Of a stretch of 64,000 nt of DNA, positions 10,925 to 25,900 are shown one piece after another. Every line of letters begins with the position of its first letter. Position 1 is the first letter of the stretch. The notes under the pieces were generated by a model. It was not told the DNA's origin. It saw only the letters and a program-made list of their open reading frames with translations, and did no database searches. Source of the DNA: Phoronis australis (lineage: Eukaryota > Phoronida > Phoronidae); NCBI GenBank assembly GCA_002633005.1, contig NMRA01000441.1:77995-141994 (forward strand), read 5' to 3'. A program made the position numbers and the translations under genes.

Positions 10925-13900
10925 CTGTAAATAGAAAACTTCATGACAGTGTAGATTGCCTTACTTGCACGACTTCAGCGACGGTGTTTCACTGAAGTTC
11001 CCGCTATCAGGGCTAAACGTTTCCAGCCAGATCCAATTCACTGACCTTTGCTGGTGTACTTTTGCAACATTTACAGTTGTAGCAGTCCTTTGTTGAATAG
11101 GAAGGGCCGTTTAGTACACCACGTAAATATAAAACTCTAGAAAATTCAAGGTGATTTTAGTACGGGTTAAAGATTTTACTAAACGTTTGTGTTCAATTGT
11201 TGTGTTAGGCAGAAACAAAAAGCAGGAAAGACCAACAGTTGTCCTCGCCATTACTAGTCCGCACTCTGTTTTCGGCGGCAAGTTTAACAAAATAACAAAC
11301 ACGCGATGGTCTAATGATTTCTTACATTTCATAGTACGTCATCAATAAACGCTCCATCATTTATTAACTAACCTTTGCTATTTCCAATGCTGTGTCAAAT
11401 ATTTCTTCCGTTCCTTTCATCATCTCCTTCAAAGCAAAGATAAGTATAGATTAGTATCAGAAAACTTCACAGCAATTCTTTAGACAGCACATATGTTTTT
11501 TCACGGGTATCAAGAATTTGAAAAGACTTGTCAGTGATATTCAAAAAATAAAAACACCTCATGAAAGAAGACACGCCTTCAGGAGAAAATCACATTTTAG
11601 AGAGCCTTTCATGCACTTGGTGAGAGAAGAATGCAGTGACAGTCTTTCTTGAATACGACGGCGAAGTTAAAAAATACAAGTTTACATATCGAATCCAATT
11701 CAGGTACACAAGGTGAAAAGCAGCCTTCTCTATTCTGCCTAAGAAACCGACAGATAAAATTATTATACGTACGTCCAAACTGAGATCGCCTCTCAGGCAG
11801 TGTTCCTTTACATGCGCCCCAGTTTTATCAAAAATGACGTCACTTAAACTGAGTTCTCCAATCACAGAGCCTTTTTTGTTCTTCCAAGCTCCGCTGTGAC
11901 TGTCGTATGTGTACTGAAAACAGATTTTAATCATCGTTTTACTGAAGTAGAATGAATTGCACCCAATTATAAATTGTCATTTCATATCCAACAGCTAGGG
12001 TAATGTTGGTTTACAAGCGAATGTTGTCGTCCAAGTGATTGTGTTTGCAAACTAAGTGTATTTGCAAATGTCGGATTCACAGATGTGTGGCTATTATGCC
12101 AGGGTAAGTACATGTTTTAACGATATCAACCCAGAGCGTTGAAATACACCCATGGCTGCCCATCAAATAGATGTTTACAAGGACTTTAATCAGTTTTAAA
12201 AAATCAAATTAAAAGGAGGAGAAGCGATAGTCGGATCTGTCCATCTGTTGTCAGGTTAGTAAGAACAAACTTCCCAAGGATCCTACAAGGGGTATAGCCG
12301 GAGATGCAACTGCAGATGCAAAAAGGCATCCAGAAACCAACGTCAGTTATGGCTTTGTCAGTAAGAAAACATCTTCTAATTTTCATTATCCTCTTAACGG
12401 TTTAGCGTATACAGAGGCAAACAACCAAAAAGGCTCGAAAATATAAAAATGACCACATTGAAGCGCTGGCTACGTCGAATCCTTCACAAAATGGATAGGT
12501 GCTGTCGCTACCATAAAAGAAACTGTATCCCAATTTCATGAAAAGCCGTTGACGAAAAGACATTATCATAAAGAACAGGGACGTACAAAATTCGTGATTA
12601 ACCCTTGCCCCATTTACACGAAAGCATTTGCCAAATCCTACAAAGAGGAGATACACTGTAGATAAAGCCGCGTAACCATAAAGACAAAATTAATATCCAC
12701 TAGGGGTCGCCAGAGCTTTCGGACCTGTATAAAAATGAACGCCAGTCCTGTTCTGTGATCAGGAACCCATCTGCCAAATTTTATAGTGATACTTGGTGTA
12801 CTTTGGCGGATAGACAGCAGACGCCAAAAACTCGTGAATAATAAAAATTACCACTAGGGGGCGTAGAATCCGTCGAATATATCCGAAGGTGGAAAGTTAT
12901 AGTCGTCTCCTTAATAGAAACCTATTCGTTAATATTCATGGCAATCCATCTATGAACACTGAAATTTGAGAGGCGAATGTAGAAAATAATTACCTCTAGG
13001 AGGCTCACTGGTAGTCGGAATACGCATCTGTCAAATCTCAATGAGATCGTGCAAGAGGTTTAGGATATGCAGTAGCGGACGACAAGGGATGACGGCAATA
13101 GGTCTATGCGCCCAGGTATGAATTTGTGGGGGCATAAAAAAGAGTTTTCTTAGCTTTGGTATAGCATTTATAGGAAAAAATGATTCACTTTTTTCTGTCG
13201 ATACTTTTCTGAAGTTCAGGAGCATTTCGTATTAAGGTCCTAGTGTCCTAGTACCTGTGGTAAAAGCATCCATCCATGAGACGCTACAAGATCCACGGCG
13301 TCAATGACGTAATTCAAAACGTCGTCGCTTGCAAAATAGGGCAGATTCAACCGAGTAAAACCAGGCCTGAAAACGAAAGCAAAAGTCGTGAGATAAAACA
13401 TTTGCCAACGTTGGTAACTTTCCTATTTGGTTGCAGGAGTTTGGCAGACTAATTCAAAATTGAATTACGCACTTCTCTCTTGCGTCGCATTCTCAAAATT
13501 AACCGATTTTGGAACTTCGCATGGGTGGCCGATCATGTAAAACTCCTCGACTTGAAACTTAAATGGAATTTAACGATAGCACAAATTCTGACGAGAAGTA
13601 AAAAATTGAAAACTATTTTCTGGTATTAAGGTTATGTAAGATCCTAGCCCAATTTTGGCCAATTTCGAAACATTGTATCTCAACAATGGACTGAACAGAC
13701 TCATAAAACTTTCAGATACAATACTTTATACAATGTTTTTTAAAACCCTGTTAGGAATTCTTGTAAAAATTGTCCACCTTTGCATTAGACGTTATCAAAA
13801 CTAGGACTGATATTTTGATGAAAAATAAATAAGTTGCATGAAACGAAACAATAATTAAGAAAACTATATCAGCGTTTATGAGATTTTATCTTGAACGTGT

Positions 13901-16900
13901 GTACATGTATAACTAATACTTTCAGAAAATATATACTTTTGCCGAGTTGAATGCTATAGGTTTGTAGACATTTGGCTGAATGAACAGACTTGTGGATAAG
14001 GTCCCACACGTACAGCCTCAAGGAAGCGACAGTCTCCTGAGCTATGCATCAATAATGTACAGCTGCAAGTGCCATAAATTTCGTGAACTGAAGGCGACAC
14101 GAAGAAGTTCATTGCTGACGGATTAACAACGGCCTCCTCACGTAAACACCAAAGCCCAAGAACTAAAGATACTCGCTATGACTGGCTTAATGCGCTTTAT
14201 ACATGGTTGAACTAATTAACCACAAGAGAAAGCAATACTGCAGAATTCCGCTCACTCTGTTCTCTTTCGGAGAGGGGCCCATTTTCAAGAAGAAGTCTTT
14301 TTGCATTCACAAAAACCACCATGGGCTCTTTCGTAAAAAAGTGGTAGGACTAAAATTGAAGAAACAAGAGCAACGCAGAGCGTTGAAATGCGCCCACGAA
14401 TACACTGCAAACGGTGTGCTTCTAGGTTGTTTATTTTCATCATAAGAATGGCCACTAGATGGTGCAAAATACTTCGAATGCATCAAAAAAAAACGGGAAA
14501 ATGTCACCATTTTTTAACAGAAAACTATTTACCACATTTCATGAAAATTCGTCAAGGAACCTTAGAGAAACAGAGCAAAACGGAAAAAATGAAATTTTTA
14601 CGAGGGCCGGGGCAAAGGGCTCGTCGAATCTGTGTTAAAGTCTTCCGTTGTCAACTTCATTTGAATACACATGCTAAATTCAATAAAGATCCTGCAGAGG
14701 GCTTATCATATACAGCTAAGAGGGCAACATAATAAAACTGCCACTAGGAGGCGCAATTGAAGTCGGAAAATCATCGTCAACCGTCCCCTTCATACCAAGA
14801 ACATACAAGACAATTTTCACAATCATCCTACGAGTGGTTTGGTTGACAGAGGGTGAACGCCAAAAATAGACAAGAAAACAGTAAAAATGGCCACTAGATG
14901 GCACAAAATACGTCAAATCCGACTGAAAACCAGAAAATGTTACCGTTTCTTTAAAATACAGCTATTGACCAAATTTCATGAAACAGTTATTAACCAAATT
15001 TCATGAAAATTCGTCGAGGAAGTTCAGAGAAACAGAGGAATGCGGAAAAAATGAAACTGCCACTAGGGGACCACAGTGTTCATCGGATCCGTCTGAAAAT
15101 TGTCATCTTCCGTAGTTAACTCCATATGAATACACGTGCTAAATTTAATTAAGATCCTGTAGAGGGCTTAGGAGAAACAGGTATGGGTGCAAAAAAAACA
15201 ACTGCCACTAGCAGGCATCACAGTAGTCGAAGTCGCCTGAAAATAATTGTCAATCGCCGTCTTCACAGTAAAAACATGCATGACAATTTTCAAAATCATG
15301 ACAGAGGGAGGGACGCCAAACAACGAATTTAAAAAAAATAAAAATGGCCACTAGGTGGCGCAAAATACCTCGAATCCATCCGAAANCGGGGGGAACCCCC
15401 CCCCCCCCCGTTAATAGATACATTCTACCTCTATGCCAAATTTTATGGAAATCCGTTGAGGACCTTTGAATATACAGAGGTAAACGTAAACAAATAAAAT
15501 TGCCACTAGGGGACACAGCGATAGTCCGATGTGTGCTAAAGTCGTCGTCACCCGTTGTCAACTTCATATAAATACATTGGCTACATTTAATAAAGATCTT
15601 GTAGAGCGTTTAAGAGATATAGTCATGGGCGCAAAAGCAAACAAAACTGCCACTAGGAGGCGCTGAAGTAGTCGAAATCGTTGGAAAATGATCGTCGACC
15701 GTCCTCTTCATAGTAAGAATATACATGTCAATTTTCACAATCATACTTAGAGTGGTTTGGTTGATAGATTGGCGGACGCCAAACAACGGACTCGAAAATA
15801 GTAAAAATGGCCACTAGATGGCGCAAAATGCCTCAAATCCATCCGAAAGCGAGAGGAAAGCGTCATCTTACTAACACATGCCTATGTGCTAAATTTAAAG
15901 AAAATCGGTTGAGGACCTTTGAAGACAGAGATCGAGGCAAACGTAAAAACTAAAAGTGCCACGAGGGAACACAGCGGTATTCGGGTCGGTCCGAAACTCG
16001 TCTGCCTCTGTCGTCAATCCCATAAGAACACACCTGCCAAATTTCAATACGATCCTGCAAGGGGTTTAGAAGACACTGTCGCTGATGCCGGACGTCCAGA
16101 CAGAGATGACGGCAATATGCACTCACATATAAATATGTGGGCGCATAATAATGACATTTCCACATCTTTGTCCCATGCCAGGAATGCAAAAAGATCCCGA
16201 TAAAGTCCCTATGGAGGGTTTTTCAGTCCCCATGGAAGTTTATTTTGGTGGGGTAATGTTTCGGAAATCCCCGGTGGTACTGTTTATACACCTATAGAAC
16301 ATGTTCTCCTTACTTCATAATGTCCATGGTTTCTTCAATGTCAAACTTGTCGCTGAAACAAATTTATCGAATGCTGTTTATAAGTCAATAAATACAAAAG
16401 GATCAATACAGTTCAAACTACTTCGTGTATATGTAGATGTATATATTCAGCGCAATGTCCGGTATCGTATTCAAGTGCAATGTAGCACCGTGGAGGGGCT
16501 GTCAAATAAATGCGAACAGTGGGAACGTGCCATTGAGGTGGGAGCCTATTTTCATTTTTGATATAAATTTGGTCGTTCGCTATTATATATAATGAACATA
16601 GATTTCATGTTCAATGCATGCAAGAATGACAGTTAATGGCTATAATAACAAAACGTTAACTAAAGTAACAGAATGAGACCAAGATTAATTTGCATGTCAC
16701 GTGTCAACGCCTAGCGACCACTGGAGAGAAGCCACGAACAGTTTCAGAAGCACACAATGTGGCCACGTGTATAGTAATTTACAGGTTGCAAAGACGTTAA
16801 CAAATTAATGTTTTCTAAAAAGTGAACCCGAAGTAAGCAAACTGATACTTATTTTCAGTTATTTTAAGAATTTCAATCGAATTCTTACTTTGGTGATTCT

Positions 16901-19900
16901 TCTGTTTTTCTCTCTTCAGGCGGTGTAAGGAAATAAAAGAATTTATTTGCCAGGTACTCGGAAATGCCAAGCAAGTCCTGAAAATAGAATACCGTACTTG
17001 ACCTAAACTGTTGTCGCGAACGTTTTTTCAGATTTAAACTGTAGTTTAGATTTCTAATTCAAACATCCATTGAACGAATAAATGTTTATTATTAGTTGCT
17101 ACTTCATACGTTGACTATTATAGATGATTGATTTCTTTAAAGTCTTTCGATTGCGCCTGCACTTACACTGCAATAGCATTGCAGTAACAGTAATAAAAAA
17201 ATATTGACAGTGGTTAACTTTCAAAGCTTATAAGCATTCGTCCAAATGTTCATTCCACTCAACAATCCTTACCTCCGCGTATGGTCCCGCGCATGCGCAT
17301 CCCCCACGTGACTGTATGCCGAACAGGTCATTCAACAGGGCTGCGACGAAATTGTAGTGAAGGAGATTTCCGGAGTCGGGATGTTTTACCAAAAAGGAGA
17401 ATATTGGAATACGCCTGGCCGTGTGGCTTCCCAGGATGATTAAGTTTTTATTTCGTTTCCAAACGTTCATGGCTCTAGTAAAGAGTTCATGCTCTCGTTG
17501 TTCCAAGAAATCCATGTCCAGATTCTGAAATACATAGGTCTATTAATTAGTCATCGACGTTAGACGTAGAGCTCAGTACATTGAAATGGGTTCAGCTATT
17601 ATGAACGCAGTCAATTTTCCAAAACGTCAGACAACTCGTTTCAGTTGTGCATCAGTTTGACCCGATCTGTAAGCAAGATTTGACATCTAATATGAAGCTC
17701 GTTGCGTCGACAGGGAGTAAGGACACAGTCGGGAAGGGCGAACGAATATGAGAGGAGAAGGATGGGATTGCCAAAGTGCAGTGTTGCGTTTGTATGAATT
17801 TAATTATCAGTACAACTTTAAATCTTGTGGCATAGTTTCTACTACAGCAACTGTATTTGTTGAAGGTCGAGCCATACAATTCATGAATGAATTTTAATTT
17901 TCCATCATTCGAGTTAGTGTCTTCTTCACTTAAATGTCGTAACTTTATTACGTTTTAAACGGAGAAGTGTAAAAGGCCAACAAGGGGCGCAGCGTAGGTC
18001 AAATACGCCTGAAATGGGACAGTTGCCGTCGTTTCGATGACACTTATTTATTTGCTAAATTTTATGAACATCCCACAAGGAACTTGCTAGATATTGATCT
18101 ATGACCAAAACAACTGCCACTAGGGGCGACACAGTAGTAGACCCGCACAAAATCATGGTCAAGCGTGCTCTTCTGAGTAAGGAAGCACACATCAGTTTTC
18201 ATAAAGATACTTTGAATGAAAATTAAAGAGGCAGACGCCAAAACATCCAAAGTGATAAAAATGTCCATTAAGTGACTTAGAACATGTCGAATCTGGCCAA
18301 AAAGTGAAGGCGTCATCACTCCTCAATAGAAACATAATTACCAAATGTCATAAACATTGCTCAAGAAACTCAGTTTTATATCTGGGGGGTGCAAGAGTCG
18401 TCGGATCCGAACGACAGTTGTCGTCATGAGTTATTGTGTTCAGAGATCTGGGAGGTATAAATAGCTGCGGACGCAAAAACGATGCGGCACTATAAGGGGC
18501 GGACGTCAAGACGTACGCCCAACAGAGATGACGACAATGTGTGACCACCTATATGTGAGAGCATAATGTTATCTAAGCAACTCTCTGAACACAACGACAT
18601 TCAGTAACGCGATCTGACAACGCAAAATTAAAAGAATGCCCGACATTCCCATTAGAGATTTCCTTTGCATTTCTCCAACATCCAACCCAGTTTTAGGCCT
18701 ATGTTCCTACTTCGGGTCCGTCCTTCCCGTCTCCATGTCCGTCTTTTCCATCACAAGATTAGTGGTTAACTTCAGGACAGTCTTTAACATCAAAATACCG
18801 TCGGCAGTCTAAGATTGATATCTGATTAAACCTGATCATTTTCATGTTATGTACAACTAACGTCGCCTATTTGTACCATTTTTAGCTGGAAAACAAGTCC
18901 TGCTCTGATTGCTTCAATAATGGCTGGAGTACCACCCTCTTCTCGTTCTTCTATGTTATCGATGTATCTATGAGTGTCCCTCGTTACCTGGAATAGCAGA
19001 AAAAAATATTACAGTGTCATTGAAACAGACTGGGTTTTTATTAAGCCGATTCGTACCAGCTAAAACTCTGTGGGCCCTGAATATTTACTGAATAGGTACT
19101 TCGCACAATCTCAGTTGTCCGATGCCATCTTAAAAGTGACTGACGCGGGTTGGAGACGAAAAATAACAAGCTACCATGAACAAAATAAATTCCTCGAATG
19201 TAACTCGATGTATACTAGCGACAAATCCGGCCCGTTTTTATATTGACGAATAGACAAAGCAGAGCCACTTGGGGCTTGTGTTCAAACATATGTAGTTGAA
19301 ACTATCAGGCATTAAGTAATGCACTGTCACTTGCAGTACGTCCATACTGGAATGTGTTAAATGTTCTAAAGAATCCTCTCGTTCAAAACATTCCGTGGAT
19401 ATCTTGGTGGACATTGTGTCGCGTTTTTGCAATTTCCACTGGATCCAACGGAATTTTTATTCAATTTGTCACATTTCCGAGAGCGAACAACCGAAAGACA
19501 CCTGTCATAAAAGACAGTTCAAGTTGGTATTGAATGAGAGTACGTCATCCTTTCAATAACTGATGCGCACCTTTACAACTGATCTGCCTCCTGGGTACTC
19601 ATTCTAGAAATTCTCATAATGATAAATCAGTAATGATTAAATACAAGAACATGTATAATTTTAATCGGTAACCTGAAAATAAACACCACTCCAAGACGCT
19701 CTTGATTAGATTTTATATCACCAGTATTCATATCACAATTTCCTGTTGTGAGCTGTAGTCAATCGAAACATTTTCGGATTTGTTCCTTACATAGACAACA
19801 GTCCCGCCTCCACCACAGTGTGGTACTGCGTTCACAAACAAGTTTTTCTTGGCGACAAGAATTCCCGGAGTGCCTGGGCCTCCTACAAATTTGTGCGGTG

Positions 19901-22900
19901 ACAGCAAAATCGCGTCCTTGTGTCTGAAATGGTCAGCGAAAACGATGATTGAACAAGCTCTTCGGATAAAATGACATTATCACTACGGCTATCGGCAAAT
20001 CAGTTTTCCAACTTTCTATGTGCTGAAGAAAACAGGCATTAGTTTATCTAAATCAATGCAATGGTTGGAATGTGCAGCACGTGGAATTCTCTAGATTCAC
20101 AATGTTATTTATTGTTCAGAAAAGAGAAAACAAGCTTAGTTCCATATCGATAATACACTGAATGCGTTCAGTTTAGCAAAAACGGGTATGTGTAAGGCAA
20201 GGCTGTGAACGGTGTCTTGATAGCAAGAAGTCGGCCTTATTAACCAACTACTTGCGTAATGGCCGCCTCAAAAAGGGACAAAAAGAGACTGCTCGGAGTG
20301 TCGAATTATGGTTGCGATTCGACCAGTTACCAACCCCCTGTAATTTGAGCGTACGTATACTCACGCCGAATTTGGTGCGTTTATATCTATGTCCATGTAA
20401 GGCCCCCCGGCGGCGTAATCACAGAAAATGTGACCGCCATATCTGTGTACCAGTCTGGCAACGCTGTCAATGTCTGTTATAATCCCTGTGACGTTACTGG
20501 CAGCTGAAAACGAGGCAATGATGCGATAACCCTCTTCGGAATGTATCTGAAAAATGTGGTAATAAGAAATTGTCAAGAAATGAAATATGATTATTGAATT
20601 AAAAAGACCATCTGTGCTTGACCCAAACGACAATACACACGCAATGAGTATTATGTAGTTTTGGCTGTCGATTCTCTAAGCAAAAGTCAGAATATTTTAT
20701 CGTAGCATTGACAAATGCCCAAATTAAGTTTTTGTTATGATAAAAAACTGCAGTTACAGAAACGGCACCTTGCAGGTGTACAAAATTTACGAAAACCTGT
20801 TGTTTTCTAAATTTACTAACTCTCAATTGTTTCTCCAGGTCATCCATATCCACGAGACCAGTTTTCTTCTTTTCCATAACGCGCAAGACTTTTACACCCG
20901 TTTCCTTCCATGGCAAAATATTGGAATGGTGCTCATACGGGCTCGTCAGTACTACCTATGGAGAAGTAACATAATGCGGAACAGCCTTCAAGAAACAAAA
21001 CATGAAGATTCTTTTGTGTCACAGTGGAGTGAAGGGTTGTGGAAACTTTAACACATGTTCTAGGCAGATTGTGTTTCTATAAATCAGAGCTTTGACATTA
21101 TATAAAGTAAGAATTATTAAAAATTTTATGTATATTTGACTATCTTGTGAAGTTAACTATCGTGAATTAAAAGCCTCATTAGGCAATTTATCATTGTTTT
21201 ATTTTCTTTGCTTCCAGTGGTTGTACTTCGGGACCAAGTTTAGCGATATGCAGAATTAAACCTTATTCACGCAGTAGCCGTTTTAAAAATGAGCCTCTTT
21301 TTAGGTTTTAAAAACAATGCAAAGCGTGATTTTTTCGCGTGCCTCATTATATTTATGTCTCAAATGCATTGTTTTTTTTTAAGTAAAAAGAGGCTCACTA
21401 TTAAAATGGCGACTGCGTGAATACTGTCATTAACGACAATCTTTATTCCGTTCCATTCGTATCCTCGGAACAAAGTTCGAGACTCAACAGACCATTTACA
21501 AAGCAACTGACTAAGAGACATCGTTAAAAGACAAATGATATTTTGGAACATACTTGTTTCCCTCTCAAGTGCTTCCAATGGAAATCACAAGATTCCTTAC
21601 TGTTTTTTCTTCGTTTTCTTGCAAGTTTAGTATGCCAATAAGCTTGTGAATTGCGCCCGTGACACCACTTCCGGTGAAAATGGCAACATCCTCTTCTGTC
21701 GCGTTGACACTTTTTTTGACCATCTCCCTGTTAATTGGATGAAAAATGTATTCAAACATTTACATTCAAAGCTTCCGGCATCATTGAAGACAACATTGTG
21801 TGAACGGTAGGAGTTTACACAATGCTGACAAATGCACTCTGACCTCTAACTGTACTGGCAGTTCCAGGATAACAGCCAGATAAAATGAAGGCAGAAATAT
21901 TTGTTGTGCTTCTCAAGCAAAATTTGTCACTTGTGTTTTCAGAAACTGTTTCGAGTTAAGGGGCATGTCAACAGTGAGAGGGAGGAGGTCACTATACCAA
22001 CCATTTGGTGCACCCATGGGGTCATTAAGTGCATTTTTCTTCTGAAAGTTTGACCAATTCATTCATCTTGTATTCTGAAGTGCTTAAAGTAAAACATCTT
22101 GATTTTTAGCATTAACCACACTTTTAATCGAGTTAACAATTACTCCCTCATCGGGGCTTATAATGCACCGGAAGAGGTCAATTAGTGGAAAGGTCATCAA
22201 AAAATTAATATGTAATTTCTCCTACAATTTTAAAGAATTCCTTTTCATATTGGTAAACGGGTTGTTGTCAGTAACTTCCCATAATAATTCCAGTAATACG
22301 CACGCGCAGAGTCCGTTATTGTCACGCCGTGACAATAATCTTTCTAGTTGCATAACGGTTTTGTCTGAATCGTAAACAGCACGTGGACCAGTTTGTTGTT
22401 CAAGTCGGACCCTTGCTTGACCTTGTCGTTCAGTGACTCGCCGCGGTTCTTGGCTGAGCAATCGAAGACTATTTGCAGCTTTCCTGGTTTCTTCGCACTG
22501 ACACTTGGATGATGGGGTATGTACCACGTGCCCTGGCCATCGGAAACTTGGGGATCGGACACCTTCTCGGCGTTTCCCTTTTCAAAAAGCTTAACCATTT
22601 CCTCCTGGTACTAGCCCACGAGCGGCCTCTTCTTTCCAGGCCCTTAACCAAGCTACATGTACTCAGGGGTGGTGGTGCAGCTTCCAAGTTGAAAGTGACC
22701 ACTGAACCCTCCTTCCAAGAGATGAGAACCTCATAATGACCATCGTCACGGACTCTTCCTTTTTTGTCCCACAACTTCAATACGCTCTCGTCATTGGCTG
22801 AAAGTGCAGGCTTCTCGCTGGTAACATTATCATGGTTCATCTCTGGGCATTTACTAGAGGGTAGCATGGAAATGAAATGTGACGTTGCTCGCTGAATTGC

Positions 22901-25900
22901 TTCTTGTCTCCCGGGATCATTCAGGGACCATCCTAGGAGGGTTCTGATGGCAAAGGGGTCACTGTTCATCCCTTTTCGGACTTCCAGGGGTACTAATGCC
23001 TCCGAATTGTCTTGTCCCATCATAATCTCCACACGTACGTTTCACTTCACCAGGGGGAGACCTTTCAAGGGAGTAGCGATCAACATTTATACTGGGGGGG
23101 GGGCGGCCTGCAGGAATGTGTCAACGAAATAAACATTCGACATCAAGAGTGTATCTGTGCCAATTTGAGTATCCAAATGTAACTCGACACAATTGTAAGT
23201 TTTCTCCTCATCGCTCTCACTCACGGTACTCAGACTATAGAGGGCGTGTCGTCCCTTGAGTCGTAGGGTCTTGGCCATGCCCTTGACACAAATCTGGAAG
23301 TGGAGGCACTATCCAGCAAGGCATGAGTGTGATAATTACCATTGACGCGTACCGGTACAATCGGCAGGTGCAAATTGGTCGATTTTGTCCTTGCGTTGCA
23401 ATTCGTCACCTTGTTGCCTTGCGCTTCTTCCTCTTGTCGAGAGATGTGGACAAATTTTGTGTGCTTCTTGCCGAGGCCCTAGCACGCTACACGCTGACGG
23501 TTTTCTACAATTTTCTGTAGAGTGATTTCGCATCAAGCAATTCTCGCACAGGTGGTGCTTCGATACAGTCTGTTTTCTGTCTGATGTGTCATATCTTCAA
23601 ATTGTTGACAGTTCCAAAGCCGATGGCTGTCACAGTACTTAATACGCACGGGATTCTGGTCTTCGACTGGGATTCGCGCAATGCATTGCCGTCTGTAATG
23701 CTGTATGTTTTTGGTGTCGTGGTTCTTGTCTCCTGATTCTAGGTCTTCCGTAGACCGGGTCATTCATTTCTAGTGATATCTCGGATACAAAGTCGACAAA
23801 CATCCCCAGGTCTGGGTAGACTCTCTCTTCTCTCTTTTTATCGAGGGCTCGTTTCTTCCACCTATTTTGAACAAATGGTGGAAATCTGCCTAAGATTTCC
23901 AGTATGGAGGACTGTGTGTCAAGTTCGGGAAGCTTGCCCATTTTCTTGAGGATGATGAATCCATTTGCCAACTCGTCAGCAAAACTGCGAGTCTCTGACG
24001 GGGTTTTCAGGAAGTTTCCCTTTTTGATATCCCGCATCAGCCTTTTGGCTACAACGTTATCATTGCCGAATCTTGCTTCAAGAATGTCTGCTGCTTTCTT
24101 GTATCCGTCTTCGCCACCGATAATGAGGGCACACATGCAATCAGATAGATTTTCTTAACCAACCTTTATGGGTTAGCAGTGATCTGCGGGCAGGAGCAAA
24201 AACTATTTTCTACAGGAAGTGGTGCAATAGAGACATAGTCTTTATAAAGGACTTGTTTTCCCCAGACGGTAGTATTTTGAACTATAGATTTATTGTGGAT
24301 ATTTTAGGTATCAAAACGAACTTTATGGAGTATAATAGTCTAATTTCAGTGATATTTAAGTACCAAGGTGGTATTGATAGAGTTGTTAGTTTTAATGCGT
24401 ATTGTCCTGTTATGCCAACGATCTTAGTGGTGGGAGAGGGTGTCAACATATCTGTACACAATTAAATTATAGTTCCGATGTCTCAAAAGCGGAGTCAAAA
24501 TGGGTCAACGAACTGAACGTAAACACAACTAATTTTTCATGGGAAGATGTTTATTCCCTTCTATATAACACAACAAGAGACCCAAAAATTAGGTGGCTTC
24601 AGTTCAGACTCTTGACGAGAATTTTGACTACTAACTCATTTTTAAAAATAATTCAAGTTACGGATGACGACTCTTGTTACTTTTGCGGACAATCGAAAGA
24701 GACTTTGAAACACTTATTTTGGGGATGTGAAACAGTAAACTCATTTTGGACAAAAGTTAATAACGAAATTCTAAACAAAGCAAAACCCCAGTGTATTGGC
24801 ACGCTCTCCTGCAACAACGTTATTTTTGGCTTTTTTGATAAAAAAGAAAATTTTAAAAACATTGTTTTGTTATTGGGTAAACAGTTTATTTACACCCAAA
24901 AGTACTTCTAAGTAATTTTTTAAACTTCATCAAAGAATATTATATGAGTGAAAAGTATAATGCTCGTAAGGATTTGAATTTAGAATTTATACAAAAAAGA
25001 TGGTGTATCTTTGAAACGGTTTTTCTTAACAGTCAAGAGGATTAGTTGTGGGGTATGCGTGTGTGTGTGTGCGTGTCTGTGGATTTTCCGTATTCAACGC
25101 GCGTTGAATACGGAAAAGTAGTTCTTCCATATAAAGCTCCACAATACGACCCGTATTTAATGGCCATATCATCATACGTATAGGATAACAATAATTACAT
25201 AATATGACTGGCTGCTAGCCGGGTCACCAGACAGCACTGGCATAACATGGGCTTACAATAGTCCCGGTTAGTTAACAACTGTAACCACCTGTCCACAGTA
25301 CACTGTGGTCGGCTCAAATTACGGCGAAGTCGCGTGAGATGAGAGGTTCTGTGGGCACGAGTTTTATATGAACCCTGGGCACGAGCGTTGTAAATGTATA
25401 AAATATTAATAATATTTATACTGTGATGTCAATGGTATAAACATAGTAGGTACACAGCAGTCCGATAAACAGCAGGTAGCCATAGATAAGTTTCAAATGA
25501 ATGCGATGGGCCATTTCGGAGATACGATGTTTGGAAGGGTTTGGGTGCCTGATATTTTAGAAAGGTAGTGGTATTTTGTGTTTATACATGTACATTTATT
25601 CATCTGAATTTGCTGTGCAACTCTGAAGACAATCGGCTAGCAGCTTTATTATAGACACCGTAGTTTAACGTCATTTTATTTCAGTTTGCCCTAGCTTTTT
25701 TCACATTGTAACTCAGAAATAGTAAATTCATTAAAACAAGTTTCGGGTTTTGTGTACCCGACTGTCAAGTTTGTCAAAACACATTTCACGTATATTAAGC
25801 TTCAAGAGCGGTCTCGCAGCTAAAACGAGAGTCGGTCAAGACCCAGCACAACTGCTTTGGACACTGTCACTACACAAATCCACCAAAGAATTGGATATTT

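Noticed and set aside
10640..10930. 96-codon plus-strand frame
   Set aside because: Antisense of the terminal aminotransferase exon.
14203..16203. Several 60-115-codon frames across the CTCF-like arrays
   Set aside because: They follow the repeat units and change frame with them; no protein signal.
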